64,000 nt of DNA from Celerinatantimonas sp046054195 (GTDB lineage Bacteria; Pseudomonadota; Gammaproteobacteria; Enterobacterales; Celerinatantimonadaceae), in assembly GCF_046054195.1 (NCBI RefSeq), contig NZ_JBEQCS010000011.1, forward strand, positions 1 to 64,000, read 5' to 3'. Under the pieces are notes generated by a model. It saw only the letters and a list, made by a program, of their open reading frames with translations, was not told the DNA's origin and did no database searches. Positions 34,484 to 44,384 of the stretch are shown piece by piece; position 1 is the stretch's first letter; each line of letters opens with the position of its first letter. Position numbers and translations under genes: made by a program.

Positions 34484-35588
34484 TGCAACAACCAAACAAC
34501 GTGAGTCCATTTGGTGGAAATTGCATATTGATTGGCCATTACTTATCGGCCTTTTAGCTGTATTGGTGTTAGGTGGATTCGTACTGTACAGCGCTAGCGG
34601 TGAAAGCCGAGCCATGGTGACTCGCCAATTTATGCGTATTGCACTGGCTATCGTTGTGATGATTGTCTTGGCCCAACTCTCGCCAGATACCTATCGGCGC
34701 TGGGCACCGCCGCTATTTATAGCGGGCTTCTTAATGCTCGTGGCTGTGTTGATTATTGGTCACATCGGCAAAGGGGCTCAGCGCTGGCTGGATTTAGGAT
34801 TATTTAAGTTTCAGCCCTCTGAGATCATGAAAATTGCGGTCCCATTAATGGTGTCGCGATTTGTCAGCCAAAATCCACTGCCGATCCGCTTTAAAAACCT
34901 ACTCATTGGTCTGGCTATTGCCCTTGCTCCACCTTTGCTTATCGCCAAACAACCTGATTTAGGAACCGCCCTTTTAGTGGCTGTTTCTGGGATATTCGTG
35001 TTGTTTTTAGCCGGGATGAGCTGGCGATTAGTACTGGCTGCCATTGTCGCTGTTGCATCATTTATCCCAGTGCTGTGGTTTTTCTTAATGCATGAATATC
35101 AGCGCCAAAGGGTACTGACTTTCTTAAATCCAGAAAGTGACCCTCTTGGCGCAGGTTACCACATCATTCAGTCGAAAATCGCCATTGGTTCTGGTGGAAT
35201 TTTCGGGAAAGGATGGATGCATGGAACGCAAAGTCAGCTCGATTTTATCCCAGAACGCCATACCGACTTTATCTTCGCTGTCTTTTCTGAAGAATTTGGC
35301 CTGATAGGGATTAGCGTTCTTTTGCTACTATATTTTTATATTATTGGCCGAGGTCTGTACATCGCAATCCAAGGGCAAAATGCCTTTGAGCGGTTACTTG
35401 CGGGAAGTATCACCCTGACATTTTTTGTCTATGTTTTTGTTAACATAGGCATGGTTAGCGGTTTGCTACCAGTGGTTGGAGTTCCACTGCCGCTGGTTAG
35501 TTACGGAGGAACTTCCATCGTGACGCTACTAGCCGGATTTGGCATGTTAATGTCGATTCAGACCCATAAGAGATTTTACGCGCAATAA
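34476..35588 (+). CDS. rodA: Rod-shape SEDS glycosyltransferase RodA
   Basis: A polytopic inner-membrane peptidoglycan polymerase of 370 residues that pairs with PBP2 in lateral wall growth. SEDS blocks: GKGAQRWLDLGLFKFQPSE, KQPDLGTALLV, the periplasmic loop with HTDFIFAVFSEEFG and the C-terminal PLPLVSYGGTS. About ten hydrophobic segments. Its ATG lies within the end of mrdA (ATGAGTAA overlap). mltB follows after 18 bases. Confidence 0.96.
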   Translation: MSNATTKQRESIWWKLHIDWPLLIGLLAVLVLGGFVLYSASGESRAMVTRQFMRIALAIVVMIVLAQLSPDTYRRWAPPLFIAGFLMLVAVLIIGHIGKGAQRWLDLGLFKFQPSEIMKIAVPLMVSRFVSQNPLPIRFKNLLIGLAIALAPPLLIAKQPDLGTALLVAVSGIFVLFLAGMSWRLVLAAIVAVASFIPVLWFFLMHEYQRQRVLTFLNPESDPLGAGYHIIQSKIAIGSGGIFGKGWMHGTQSQLDFIPERHTDFIFAVFSEEFGLIGISVLLLLYFYIIGRGLYIAIQGQNAFERLLAGSITLTFFVYVFVNIGMVSGLLPVVGVPLPLVSYGGTSIVTLLAGFGMLMSIQTHKRFYAQ

Positions 35589-35606
35589 CTGTAACAGGGG
35601 TAGTGT

Positions 35607-36584
35607 ATGAGAAAACGCTTCTGGGCCTTAGCGGCAGCTTCGCTATTGCTTGGTCAGTCGGCTGTAGCAGCAACGATTGATGACACAACGCTGGCTCGAC
35701 TTAAAGCACTAAGCGAACAAACGCAGGTGCCTTTAAAAGTACTTCGCGATGCTGTCAGTCAGGCAAAAAAAGTTCCTTCAGTCATTGAAGCTATTAATCG
35801 ACCTTATGAAGCAAAACCTTGGTATAGCTACCAAAAATTGTTTGTTACTGACTCTCGTATCGAACAAGGCGTAAAATTCTGGAAAGAGCACGCCAAAACG
35901 TTAGCGCGCGCCGAGCAAACCTACCAGGTGCCTGCACAGATTATTGTTGCAATCATCGGCGTTGAAACCCGCTATGGTAAATTTGCAGGCCAATACCCAG
36001 TACTCGATTCACTCTATACATTAGGGTTTCACTACCCCAGACGCGGTAAATTTTTCAGCCGCGAATTTGCCTCCTTTGTTAAATTAAGCCACCAACAAGG
36101 ATGGGATCTGCGCTCAGTTAAAGGCTCTTATGCTGGAGCCATGGGCTATGGACAGTTTATTCCGAGTAGCTACCTGCACTATGCCGTTGATTTTGATAAC
36201 GATGGCAAACGCGACATCATTCATAATCCTGTTGATGCCATCGGTAGCGTGGCCAACTATTTTCACCAACATCACTGGCAATATCAGCAACCAGTGACAG
36301 AACCACTAACCACTACCAACCCACAACTGGCTAAACTTGCCAATCGTAAACGCGAAACGCCCTATCAATGGAGCCAACTTAACGAAGATGGCGCAACAAG
36401 TGAACAAAAACTTGCGCCAACGACAGCTGTGAATCTATTGGCGTTAAAAACTCAGGCTGACCAAGACGGATATTGGCTCACCTTTCATAACTTTTATGTC
36501 ATTACTCGCTATAACACCAGTCCGTTATATGCGATGGCCGTCTACCAACTGAGTCAAAAATTAAAACATGCGTATAAACCGTAA
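35607..36584 (+). CDS. mltB: Lytic murein transglycosylase B
   Basis: A 325-residue periplasmic enzyme cleaving the MurNAc-GlcNAc bond with 1,6-anhydro product. A signal peptide covers residues 1-22 (FWALAAASLLLGQSAVAA), but there is no lipobox cysteine, so unlike E. coli MltB it appears soluble or loosely attached. Catalytic Glu is in IIGVETRYGKFAG, followed by the SYAGAMGYGQFIPSSY fold motif and a DFDNDGKRDI calcium-type loop. It overlaps rlpA by 17 bases. Confidence 0.92.
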   Translation: MRKRFWALAAASLLLGQSAVAATIDDTTLARLKALSEQTQVPLKVLRDAVSQAKKVPSVIEAINRPYEAKPWYSYQKLFVTDSRIEQGVKFWKEHAKTLARAEQTYQVPAQIIVAIIGVETRYGKFAGQYPVLDSLYTLGFHYPRRGKFFSREFASFVKLSHQQGWDLRSVKGSYAGAMGYGQFIPSSYLHYAVDFDNDGKRDIIHNPVDAIGSVANYFHQHHWQYQQPVTEPLTTTNPQLAKLANRKRETPYQWSQLNEDGATSEQKLAPTTAVNLLALKTQADQDGYWLTFHNFYVITRYNTSPLYAMAVYQLSQKLKHAYKP

Positions 36585-37428
36585 TTATTTTATTCTCGCT
36601 TTTATTGCTATGTTGCTGGCCGGTTGCGCCAGCAAACCTTCTCGTTATTCAATGAGTCAAGACGCTTACCCTACTAATCCACCCAAATTAGGTTCGTTAG
36701 AAGATGCCTATCCGCATGTTGAACCGCTCAGTCGAGCCGGGAATAAAGACTATACGGTCAACGGCAAACACTATAAGGTTTGGCTAGGTATCAAAAAGTA
36801 TCAGCAAGTCGGAATGGCCTCTTGGTATGGTGCTAAATTTCAGGGGCATCTCACATCCAACGGCGAAATTTACGATATGTACTCAATGAGTGCTGCTCAT
36901 AAAAACCTGCCACTGCCTAGCTATGTTCGAGTCACTAACTTAGCCAATAACAAATCGGTTATCGTTAGAGTAAATGATAGAGGCCCTTTTCACAGCAAGC
37001 GCATTATCGATTTGTCTTATGCCGCAGCTTATAAGCTAGATATTCTCTCGCACGGTACGGCGAAGGTAAAAGTGACACTGATTGACCCAAGTGCACCGAA
37101 AGTTGTGAAAAAGTTTGAATCAACTCCCCCTAAAAAGCCAACAGCCGCCAAGGGAGAAGAAAGTTCACAGAAAAAAGCACGAACACTCGTGCAACCGGAC
37201 AACTTTTATGTACAATTACTTGCTTTTAAGGACACTGTGATTGCAGAGCGACAACGCCAAGCACTCGTCAAACAAGGTTATCAGGCGGTTGTCGTTCATT
37301 CAGGCGCGTGGCAAAAATTAAGGATTGGACCATACTCCAGTCGCAAATTAGCCGAGCAAGCAAGAGCGAAGATGCGTCAAAGCCAGTATAGGGATGCCTT
37401 TATTGTGAAAATAGAGCATACATATTGA
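36568..37428 (+). CDS. rlpA: RlpA, septal-ring lipoprotein with DPBB and SPOR domains
   Basis: A 286-residue lipoprotein; in Pseudomonas RlpA is a lytic transglycosylase acting on denuded glycan at the septum. The lipobox is LLAGC (Cys20). The double-psi barrel has GMASWYGAKFQGHLTSNGE, MSAAHKNLPLPSYVRV and VNDRGPFHSKRIIDLS with the catalytic-type Asp. A Lys/Pro-rich linker and a C-terminal SPOR domain (FYVQLLAFKD to the end) follow. The gene starts 17 bases inside mltB. Confidence 0.95.
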   Translation: MRINRNYFILAFIAMLLAGCASKPSRYSMSQDAYPTNPPKLGSLEDAYPHVEPLSRAGNKDYTVNGKHYKVWLGIKKYQQVGMASWYGAKFQGHLTSNGEIYDMYSMSAAHKNLPLPSYVRVTNLANNKSVIVRVNDRGPFHSKRIIDLSYAAAYKLDILSHGTAKVKVTLIDPSAPKVVKKFESTPPKKPTAAKGEESSQKKARTLVQPDNFYVQLLAFKDTVIAERQRQALVKQGYQAVVVHSGAWQKLRIGPYSSRKLAEQARAKMRQSQYRDAFIVKIEHTY

Positions 37429-37507
37429 TAATTCTACATCGTGAGGCAAGTTCAGGTATCATGGTAACACTTGTCTGTAAATGCAACTTAATTGACTAAT
37501 AAGCAAG

Positions 37508-38689
37508 ATGATGAAAAATAAATTAATCGCCAAAATCAAATATACGGCTGTCGGCTGTGCATTAACTATCGCATCGAGCAGTGTTTTTGCTGCATCTTAT
37601 ATCGTTCCTAATCCGCCTGCCATTTCAGCTAAAGCTTATATTGTAATGGATTACAATTCAGGAAAGATTATTGCTGAGGAAAATGCCGACCAACGTAGAG
37701 CCCCTGCCAGCCTGACTAAAATGATGACCAGTTACATTATCGGTCAGGAGCTGAAAAATGGGACGATTAAAAATAGTGACAAAGTCACCATTGGTCGCGA
37801 TGCATGGTCAGTTAACTTCCCTGATTCATCAAAAATGTTTCTTAAAATTGACACTCAGGTGTCGGTTGAAGAGTTAAACCGCGGGATCATCGTTGATTCT
37901 GGTAACGATGCCTGTGTTGCAATGGCTGACTACATAGCCGGTGGCAGTGATGCATTTGCCCAGATGATGAACAACTGGGCGCAGCGCCTAGGTCTGACTG
38001 GTAGTCATTTTGTAAACCCAGATGGTCTGGATAATCCTAAACACTATGTCACCGCGCGCGACATGGCAATTCTGGCTCGTCACTTAATTAAAGACTTGCC
38101 GAACGAGTATAAAATTTACTCTGAAAAATCATTCACTTATAACGGAATTACCCAGTACAACCGAAATACGCTGTTGTGGGATAAAAGCTTAAATGTTGAC
38201 GGTATCAAAACAGGCCATACCAGTAATGCTGGTTATAACTTGGTTACCTCAGCAACAGAAAAAGGCATGCGCTTAATCACTGTTGTGATGGGCACCCCAA
38301 GTAAATACGCGCGTGAAGCAGAAAGTAAAAAACTGCTCGTATGGGGTTTTCGTTTTTACGACACAGTTAAACCATATAAAGCTGGGGATAGCTTCGTTAA
38401 AGCCCGCGTCTGGAAAGGTAAAATTAACAACGTAGAATTAGGTGTTGATAAAGACGTTGCAATTACAATTCCACGAGGCCAGGCGAAAAACCTCAAAGCC
38501 AGTTACGATTTGAACAAAACTCTGGAAGCACCACTGAAAAAAGGTGATGTTGTCGGAACCTTGCATTTCAAATTGGATGGTAAAAATGTTGGCGATTATC
38601 AACTAGTTGCTTTACAAAACGTTGAAAAAGGCGGAATTTTCAAACAGCTGTTTGACTATATTCGTCAATTGTTCGCCAGCTGGTTCTAA
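37508..38689 (+). CDS. dacA: D-alanyl-D-alanine carboxypeptidase (PBP5/6 family)
   Basis: A 393-residue periplasmic enzyme that trims pentapeptide side chains. Signal peptide to about residue 29; active-site SxxK in RAPASLTKMMTS, SxN in VDSGNDACVAM, KTG in DGIKTGHTSNAGYN; then a PBP5 C-terminal beta domain and a terminal amphipathic helix (FKQLFDYIRQLFASWF) for membrane attachment. A GC-rich stem-loop follows, which probably ends the mrdA-to-dacA unit. Confidence 0.96.
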   Translation: MMKNKLIAKIKYTAVGCALTIASSSVFAASYIVPNPPAISAKAYIVMDYNSGKIIAEENADQRRAPASLTKMMTSYIIGQELKNGTIKNSDKVTIGRDAWSVNFPDSSKMFLKIDTQVSVEELNRGIIVDSGNDACVAMADYIAGGSDAFAQMMNNWAQRLGLTGSHFVNPDGLDNPKHYVTARDMAILARHLIKDLPNEYKIYSEKSFTYNGITQYNRNTLLWDKSLNVDGIKTGHTSNAGYNLVTSATEKGMRLITVVMGTPSKYAREAESKKLLVWGFRFYDTVKPYKAGDSFVKARVWKGKINNVELGVDKDVAITIPRGQAKNLKASYDLNKTLEAPLKKGDVVGTLHFKLDGKNVGDYQLVALQNVEKGGIFKQLFDYIRQLFASWF

Positions 38690-38742
38690 CGCAATTAGAG
38701 ACAAACAAGTCATTTGCGTTTAAAATTATAGTTTTGACAATG

Positions 38743-38764
38743 CGCCGGCCTAAAGCCGGCGTTT
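38743..38764 (+). terminator. Stem-loop after dacA
   Basis: CGCCGGC (38743-38749) pairs with GCCGGCG (38755-38761) around CTAAA, followed by TTT. A probable Rho-independent terminator between dacA and ybeD. Confidence 0.65.
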
Positions 38765-38785
38765 CACCAGATAACGTAGTCAATT

Positions 38786-39049
38786 ATGAATACCAAATTT
38801 GATGAATACCTTGAGTTTCCATGTGCTTTTACATTTAAAGTGATGGGAGTTGCTAACGATACGCTTGAGCGTGAAATTCTCGAAGTTGTGCAACGCTTAG
38901 CTCCGGGAAACTATTCACCGTCAAGCCGATTAAGCACTAAAGGCAACTATCGTTCTTTAACCTTAAGCATTCGGGTTACAAGCAAAGAACATATCGAAGA
39001 GCTCTACCAACAGTTGGGCGCCATTGAAGATGTGCGTCACGTACTATAA
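38786..39049 (+). CDS. ybeD: YbeD, DUF493 family protein
   Basis: An 87-residue cytosolic protein with a ferredoxin-like (ACT-related) fold: LEFPCAFTFKVMGVAND strand-helix, GNYSPSSRLSTKGNYRS and the closing YQQLGAIEDVRHVL. Always next to lipB in enterobacteria; its function is unknown. Its TAA overlaps the lipB ATG (TAATG), so the two are coupled. Confidence 0.93.
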   Translation: MNTKFDEYLEFPCAFTFKVMGVANDTLEREILEVVQRLAPGNYSPSSRLSTKGNYRSLTLSIRVTSKEHIEELYQQLGAIEDVRHVL

Positions 39050-39705
39050 TGACTAAGCAATGTGCTGATATAAAAATCATTCGCTGGGGGCTGGTTGATT
39101 ACCAGAGCATGTATCAGCGAATGCATGAATTCACTGAGCAACGCGATGCCACGACTGCCGATCAAGTCTGGCTCGTTGAGCATCCGCCGATATTTACTCA
39201 AGGCCAAGCAGGCAAACCTGAGCACTTGCTAAACCCTGGGAAAATTCCAGTATTTCAAGCTGACCGTGGGGGTCAAGTAACCTATCACGGTCCGGGCCAA
39301 ATGATAGCCTATCTGATGCTGGATCTACGCCGTAGAAAATTAGGTGTTAGAGCACTGGTTTCAATTATGGAACAAGCGGTTGTTAAAACTCTCGAGCACT
39401 ATCACATAACAGCTTACCCAAAAGCTGATGCCCCAGGGGTCTATGTTAATGGAGCTAAAATAGCGTCGTTAGGACTTCGCGTCCGCCGCGGCTGCTCATT
39501 CCATGGACTGGCTTTGAACGTTAATATGGATTTAAATCCGTTTCATCAGATTAATCCCTGTGGATATGCTGGTCTTGAAATGACTCAGACCAGTGATTTA
39601 GGTGGCCCAACCACGGTCACTCAAGCCAGCGAGACCTTCTTGCCCATATTAGTTAACTTGCTAGGCGCAACATTGAGCGAAGAACAGTTAGGAACCATAT
39701 CATGA
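39049..39705 (+). CDS. lipB: Octanoyltransferase LipB
   Basis: A 218-residue enzyme that moves octanoyl from acyl carrier protein to the lipoyl domains of 2-oxoacid dehydrogenases and GcvH. Motifs: RGGQVTYHGPGQ (lysine/His-containing pocket), GAKIASLGLRVRRGCSFHG with the catalytic Lys, and NPCGYAGLEMTQ with the acyl-carrying Cys. It overlaps ybeD by one base and lipA by four, forming a tight lipoate operon. Confidence 0.95.
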   Translation: MTKQCADIKIIRWGLVDYQSMYQRMHEFTEQRDATTADQVWLVEHPPIFTQGQAGKPEHLLNPGKIPVFQADRGGQVTYHGPGQMIAYLMLDLRRRKLGVRALVSIMEQAVVKTLEHYHITAYPKADAPGVYVNGAKIASLGLRVRRGCSFHGLALNVNMDLNPFHQINPCGYAGLEMTQTSDLGGPTTVTQASETFLPILVNLLGATLSEEQLGTIS

Positions 39706-40667
39706 GTACAACAAAGAAGCATTTAGAGGCCGGAGTTAAACTGCGAGACGCCGATAAAATGGCCTACATTCCCGTGAAGGTTATCGCACAAGACAATGAA
39801 CCGCTGCGCAAACCCGACTGGATGCGGATTAAATTACCTTCAAGCTCAGCCCGCATTGATGAAATTAAACAAGCGATGCGTAAAAATAATCTTCACTCAG
39901 TTTGCGAAGAAGCCGCTTGCCCAAACCTTTCAGAATGTTTCCATCACGGTACCGCAACATTCATGATTTTAGGGGCTATCTGTACTCGTCGTTGCCCATT
40001 TTGCGATGTCGGCCATGGTAAACCTTTAGAACCTGATGCCAACGAGCCTGCAAAATTGGCACAAACTGTTGCCGATATGAAACTTCGCTATGTGGTCATA
40101 ACCTCGGTTGACCGTGACGATCTTCGTGATGGTGGTGCCAGCCATTTTGCGGAATGTACTCAAGCGATTCGCGAAAAAAGTCCAGACATTCGTATCGAGA
40201 CGCTCGTTCCTGATTTTCGAGGCCGTATGGATAAAGCATTAGACGCGATTGACAAAGCGATTCCTGATGTATTTAACCACAACCTTGAAACTGCCCCACA
40301 CCTTTATAAAATGGCTCGCCCTGGCGCAAACTATAAGTGGTCATTAAAACTGCTCGAAGAGTTTAAAAAACGTCATCCAGAAATCCCTACTAAATCGGGA
40401 TTAATGATGGGCCTTGGCGAAACCAATGAAGATATCCTTGAAGTGATGAAAGACTTGCGCGCCCATGGCGTGACCATGCTGACTTTAGGGCAATATTTGC
40501 AGCCTAGTCGCCATCACTTGCCAGTGAAACGTTATGTCACACCAGCAGAATTTGAGCAGCTTAAACAACAGGCTTTAGAGATGGGCTTTACCCACGCAGC
40601 CTGTGGTCCTTTAGTTCGCTCTTCTTATCATGCTGACTTACAGGCCCAAGGAGTTGAAGTGAAATAA
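39702..40667 (+). CDS. lipA: Lipoyl synthase LipA
   Basis: A 321-residue radical-SAM enzyme that inserts two sulfurs into protein-bound octanoyl. Auxiliary cluster cysteines are in SVCEEAACPNLSEC, and the radical-SAM cluster is in CTRRCPFCDVGHG (CxxxCxxC). The C-terminal serine ligand is in GPLVRSSYHA. It starts inside the lipB stop (ATGA). A good terminator follows. Confidence 0.96.
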   Translation: MSTTKKHLEAGVKLRDADKMAYIPVKVIAQDNEPLRKPDWMRIKLPSSSARIDEIKQAMRKNNLHSVCEEAACPNLSECFHHGTATFMILGAICTRRCPFCDVGHGKPLEPDANEPAKLAQTVADMKLRYVVITSVDRDDLRDGGASHFAECTQAIREKSPDIRIETLVPDFRGRMDKALDAIDKAIPDVFNHNLETAPHLYKMARPGANYKWSLKLLEEFKKRHPEIPTKSGLMMGLGETNEDILEVMKDLRAHGVTMLTLGQYLQPSRHHLPVKRYVTPAEFEQLKQQALEMGFTHAACGPLVRSSYHADLQAQGVEVK

Positions 40668-40729
40668 CTGAAGGGGTTATACCCTCTTCTCGCTTAAAAA
40701 GCGATTCACAACCAATGCCTAATGTATTA

Positions 40730-40760
40730 GGACAGCTGGAGCGCTGTCCTTATTTGTTTT
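40730..40760 (+). terminator. lipA terminator
   Basis: GGACAGC (40730-40736; the stem extends one more base outward) pairs with GCTGTCC (40743-40749) around TGGAGC, followed by a T-rich tail. It closes the ybeD-lipB-lipA unit. Confidence 0.75.
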
Positions 40761-40825
40761 CATCGGGCATCTTTTTTAGAGCAAATAGAAAAACCATTCA
40801 ATAAAAAAATAATTAGAGAACCACC

Positions 40826-42088
40826 ATGAAACAGACACAACCGTCTACACTGAGCGGGATGCTCAAATCCAACCTTATTGTGCAAATTTTAATAGGTATT
40901 ATCATTGGTGCCATCGTTGGCTCTTGGGCTCCAAATTTTGCCAAAAATGATTTGGCGATGCTTGGCGAACTGTTTGTCAAAGCCCTGCAAGCCGTTGCGC
41001 CGATACTGGTGTTTATTTTGGTCATGTCAGCTATTGCCAACCATCGCCACGGTCGTGAAACCAATATAAAGTCCGTTCTGCTCCTTTATATATTCGGCAC
41101 TTTTGCCGCCGCACTGACCGCTGTTGTATTTAGCTACCTGTTTCCAACTCACCTCAGTCTAAATGTTGCTGATACGACCCATCAACCGCCACAAGACATC
41201 GGTGTCGTGCTGCATACATTAGTCTTTAAATTGGTGCAAAATCCTATTCAAGCGTTAAGCTCTGGCAACTACATTGCGATTCTAGGTTGGGCCATTGGCA
41301 TTGGCTTGGTATTACGTAAAGGCCAACAGAGCACCCGTGATGTGCTCAGTGATATCGCCGATGGTGTTTCCGCAATTGTGCGCACCATTATCCGTTTAGC
41401 GCCGCTGGGGGTTATGGGCCTTATCGCCAATACCATCGCCACCACAGGCTTTGCTGAGCTTTATAACTATGCTCATTTGATTGCTGTGCTATTAGGCGCG
41501 ATGTTCACTATCGCACTGATTATCAACCCTCTTATTGTATTTGTCAGGTTGCGGCAAAACCCTTATCCGCTGGTATTTCGTTGCCTGAGAGAAAGTGGAA
41601 TTACTGCATTTTTCACGCGCAGTTCAGCGGCGAACATTCCGGTAAATATGGAAATTTGTCGTTCTTTGAACTTAGATGAAGATACCTACTCGGTCTCAAT
41701 TCCACTGGGTGCTACCATTAATATGGCAGGAGCCGCGATTACCATTACCACGTTGTCACTGGCTGCTGTGCACACTTTAGGGATCCACATTGATTTTGCC
41801 ACTGCACTGTTATTGAGTGTCGTTGCAACTATCTCAGCTTGCGGGGCATCAGGGGTTGCCGGTGGCTCATTATTGCTCATTCCGCTGGCTTGTAATTTGT
41901 TCGGTATTCACAATGATATTGCCATGCAAGTGGTATTTGTTGGGATGACCATTAGTGTGATTCAAGATTCAGCAGAAACGGCTTTAAATAGCTCAACGGA
42001 TGCGCTGTTTACCGCGGCTTGCTGCCTAAGCCCAAGTCAGTCGCTTAAAGAACGAGTCAAAAACGCATCAGTGCAAAGCCATTCATAG
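40826..42088 (+). CDS. sstT: Serine/threonine:Na+ symporter SstT
   Basis: A 420-residue polytopic member of the dicarboxylate/amino acid:cation symporter family that takes up serine and threonine with Na+. Signature regions: FFTRSSAANIPVNM (serine-rich re-entrant loop), SIPLGATINMAGAAIT (NMxGxA motif) and GMTISVIQDSAETALNSSTD (Asp-containing TM8). GAGAACC precedes the ATG. It fits with the Na+ pump NQR encoded later in the window. A stem-loop follows. Confidence 0.94.
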   Translation: MKQTQPSTLSGMLKSNLIVQILIGIIIGAIVGSWAPNFAKNDLAMLGELFVKALQAVAPILVFILVMSAIANHRHGRETNIKSVLLLYIFGTFAAALTAVVFSYLFPTHLSLNVADTTHQPPQDIGVVLHTLVFKLVQNPIQALSSGNYIAILGWAIGIGLVLRKGQQSTRDVLSDIADGVSAIVRTIIRLAPLGVMGLIANTIATTGFAELYNYAHLIAVLLGAMFTIALIINPLIVFVRLRQNPYPLVFRCLRESGITAFFTRSSAANIPVNMEICRSLNLDEDTYSVSIPLGATINMAGAAITITTLSLAAVHTLGIHIDFATALLLSVVATISACGASGVAGGSLLLIPLACNLFGIHNDIAMQVVFVGMTISVIQDSAETALNSSTDALFTAACCLSPSQSLKERVKNASVQSHS

Positions 42089-42099
42089 AACAAAATATA

Positions 42100-42129
42100 A
42101 GCCTCTGGCTGTTAGAACAGACAGAGGCT
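42100..42129 (+). terminator. Stem-loop after sstT
   Basis: AGCCTCTG (42100-42107) and CAGAGGCT (42122-42129) enclose a second short stem TGTT/AACA. No T-run on either strand; it lies between the convergent sstT and chemoreceptor genes and may serve both weakly. Confidence 0.45.
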
Positions 42130-42210
42130 AGCAATCACTTCACCATCAATACTTGGATAAAAACACCCCGTACAGGCGCCTCTTATCCATATAGGCGTAT
42201 GAGCTTTCAA

Positions 42211-44304
42211 TCAAAAACGAAACTGATTCACGGCCTGATGTAATCGAGTAGAGAGTTCACTTAGCTGTTGACTCGATGAGTGGATTTCAGTGGCATTTTG
42301 TTCTGTTTCCTGACTGATCGTATTAATTCTCTCAACACTTTGTGCCGCAGCACTAGCGGCCTGATTTTGCGCATCAGCAGCAGTCGCTATCTGCTGGTTT
42401 AAATCGCGAATACTCGATACGCTATTACTGATGCTTTCAAAGGCTTTTGCCACTTCATCAGATTGTGCCACACTATGCTGAACTTGCTCTCGGCCCTCAC
42501 TCATAATCGCTAACGTATCGGACGCATCTTTATTAAAGGTATCCAATATCCCTGCGATTTCAGTAGCTGATGACTGAGTTCTGCCCGCTAGCATTCTCAC
42601 TTCATCGGCAACAACCGCAAACCCTCGTCCATGCTCACCGGCCCGCGCCGCTTCAATAGCTGCGTTTAGCGCCAATAGATTCGTTTGTTCAGTGATTTCA
42701 CTAATCACCGTAAGAACAGAGATCACCTGCTGGCTAGTCTTAGCCAAGCGTTCCATCGCAATAGCTCCTTGCTCAATGCGCGAAGCCAGAAGAGAAATAG
42801 CTTGGGCAGACTGAAGTACGGTTGCAAGCCCTACTTCGGACTCCTGATAAGCACTTTGGGTCGCATCAAGAGCCCCAGAGGTAAACTCAACGGCTTGCGA
42901 GAAACTATGGGAAAGTTCCTCGACTGAAGTTGCAACTTGCGATGTTTCACCGTTCTGGCGATCAATACATTCACGACTGCGTTTGACTATCTGTTGGGTG
43001 GCACTAACCGAATGGCTTAATTCACGTTCAACTTGCGCAACAGAGCTAACAGTCTGCTGAATACGACTGATGAACCGATTAAAATAATCGGCGAGCAACA
43101 AGACTTCTCTCACACCACTAATATTCAAGCGACGCGTTAAATCGCCTTCACCTTCAGCAATATTAGCAAGTGCTTTGGTAATATTATCAAGGGGTTTGGT
43201 GATCATCCGAGTAATCAACATTGCAGCCAGAGTTAATACGACTAACACAATAATACAAACCACAATACTGCTGCGAGTCAGTTTGTTAATGGAAAGATTG
43301 GCTTGCGTTAATATCTGATCATTTTCCTGCTGTGAGGCACTCACCTGAGTGTTTGCCATCGAGCGCATCTGATTGGCCAGATTGAAAATTTCAAGACTTT
43401 GGTTATTTAACTGTAATTGCAATGCAAGACTCGCTTGGCGAGTCGCTAAAATAGAATTTTCAGGTGCAAACAATAGTGATTCAATCTGTTTTTTTTCATC
43501 TTCTAGAACAGTGACAGATTCTTTAAGTGTCGTGTCATTAGCAGCGCTGTCAGCGAGAGTTCGCAACTGTTTATCAATAAGCTCTAATAAAGGTAGCCCC
43601 GTATTTTTTTCTAAACTTATCAACTCAGCTTTTGTTTTAGCTATTTGTAACGCATATGCGGCATTTCCCAAACGCACCGAGGACTCAGTAAGAATCCGTG
43701 CGGCTGAGGTAATTCTATCTCTATCGCCTTCAATATAATCAAGCATGTTATCCGTTACTTTTTGCCAATCTTCAGAGGCAGATGTTGATGATAATTTTTT
43801 TGCGGCTCGCTGCAGTCGTCTTTTCAATCGTTTATTTTGCAGTGATACTTTACCGAGTAACGAATTAGCTTCTTTTTGAATCGTTCCAACATGGCTAGCA
43901 ATTTCTGTTGAAAGTTTATTAATCGCTATTGAGTTATTTAAAAGCGCTAACTTCGCATTATAAAGTTGCGTCTGTTTTGTAGAAAACTCCTCCGAAATCT
44001 GGATGAGTTTAGGATTCATCGCGCTGGACTCTTCGCGATTAAGCTGCACTTGTTCAGCAGGTTTAGCGCCAAGGGCACTAATGGTATCGGCAACGGTTAT
44101 CTTTAAGGTTTGGGCTAATTTCTGTGAGGTACTTTGCCCTATATTCATTAACTGTTCAGTCTGCTTTGAGTGGCTTGTCACTGATTGAGTTAAAGAGCCT
44201 GCCACATCACCTAACCAAAGCATCATCCCGGCGACAATGAGCACAGATAATAATGCTCCCGCCGACAACATCAATAATAGATGACGAATTGAAAACCGAA
44301 ACAT
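42211..44304 (-). CDS. Large methyl-accepting chemotaxis protein
   Basis: A 697-residue chemoreceptor. An N-terminal membrane helix (about 5-28) is followed by an unusually long, mostly helical periplasmic region of about 320 residues. Then come the second membrane helix (SIVVCIIVLVVLTLAAML), HAMP (ITKPLDNITKALANIAEGEG) and the signalling hairpin with EQTNLLALNAAIEAARAGEH and AVVADEVRMLAG. The start at 44304 is chosen because AAGGA lies six bases upstream of it; longer in-frame starts have no spacing. It is encoded just downstream of a branched-chain-type binding protein, a possible sensing partner. Confidence 0.92.
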   Translation of the reverse strand: MFRFSIRHLLLMLSAGALLSVLIVAGMMLWLGDVAGSLTQSVTSHSKQTEQLMNIGQSTSQKLAQTLKITVADTISALGAKPAEQVQLNREESSAMNPKLIQISEEFSTKQTQLYNAKLALLNNSIAINKLSTEIASHVGTIQKEANSLLGKVSLQNKRLKRRLQRAAKKLSSTSASEDWQKVTDNMLDYIEGDRDRITSAARILTESSVRLGNAAYALQIAKTKAELISLEKNTGLPLLELIDKQLRTLADSAANDTTLKESVTVLEDEKKQIESLLFAPENSILATRQASLALQLQLNNQSLEIFNLANQMRSMANTQVSASQQENDQILTQANLSINKLTRSSIVVCIIVLVVLTLAAMLITRMITKPLDNITKALANIAEGEGDLTRRLNISGVREVLLLADYFNRFISRIQQTVSSVAQVERELSHSVSATQQIVKRSRECIDRQNGETSQVATSVEELSHSFSQAVEFTSGALDATQSAYQESEVGLATVLQSAQAISLLASRIEQGAIAMERLAKTSQQVISVLTVISEITEQTNLLALNAAIEAARAGEHGRGFAVVADEVRMLAGRTQSSATEIAGILDTFNKDASDTLAIMSEGREQVQHSVAQSDEVAKAFESISNSVSSIRDLNQQIATAADAQNQAASAAAQSVERINTISQETEQNATEIHSSSQQLSELSTRLHQAVNQFRF

Positions 44305-44353
44305 AGACATTCCTTGAACCTTCAAATTAAGCTGGCTGCATGGCAGCTAATTG

Positions 44354-44379
44354 AAGTCATCCCCCTAAGGGGATGACTT
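44354..44379 (-). terminator. Strong stem-loop between binding protein and chemoreceptor
   Basis: AAGTCATCCCC (44354-44364) and GGGGATGACTT (44369-44379) form a perfect 11-bp stem with a four-base loop, six bases after the binding-protein stop. With no long T-run it may be a partial terminator that lowers chemoreceptor expression relative to the binding protein. Confidence 0.6.
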
Positions 44380-44384
44380 AACCG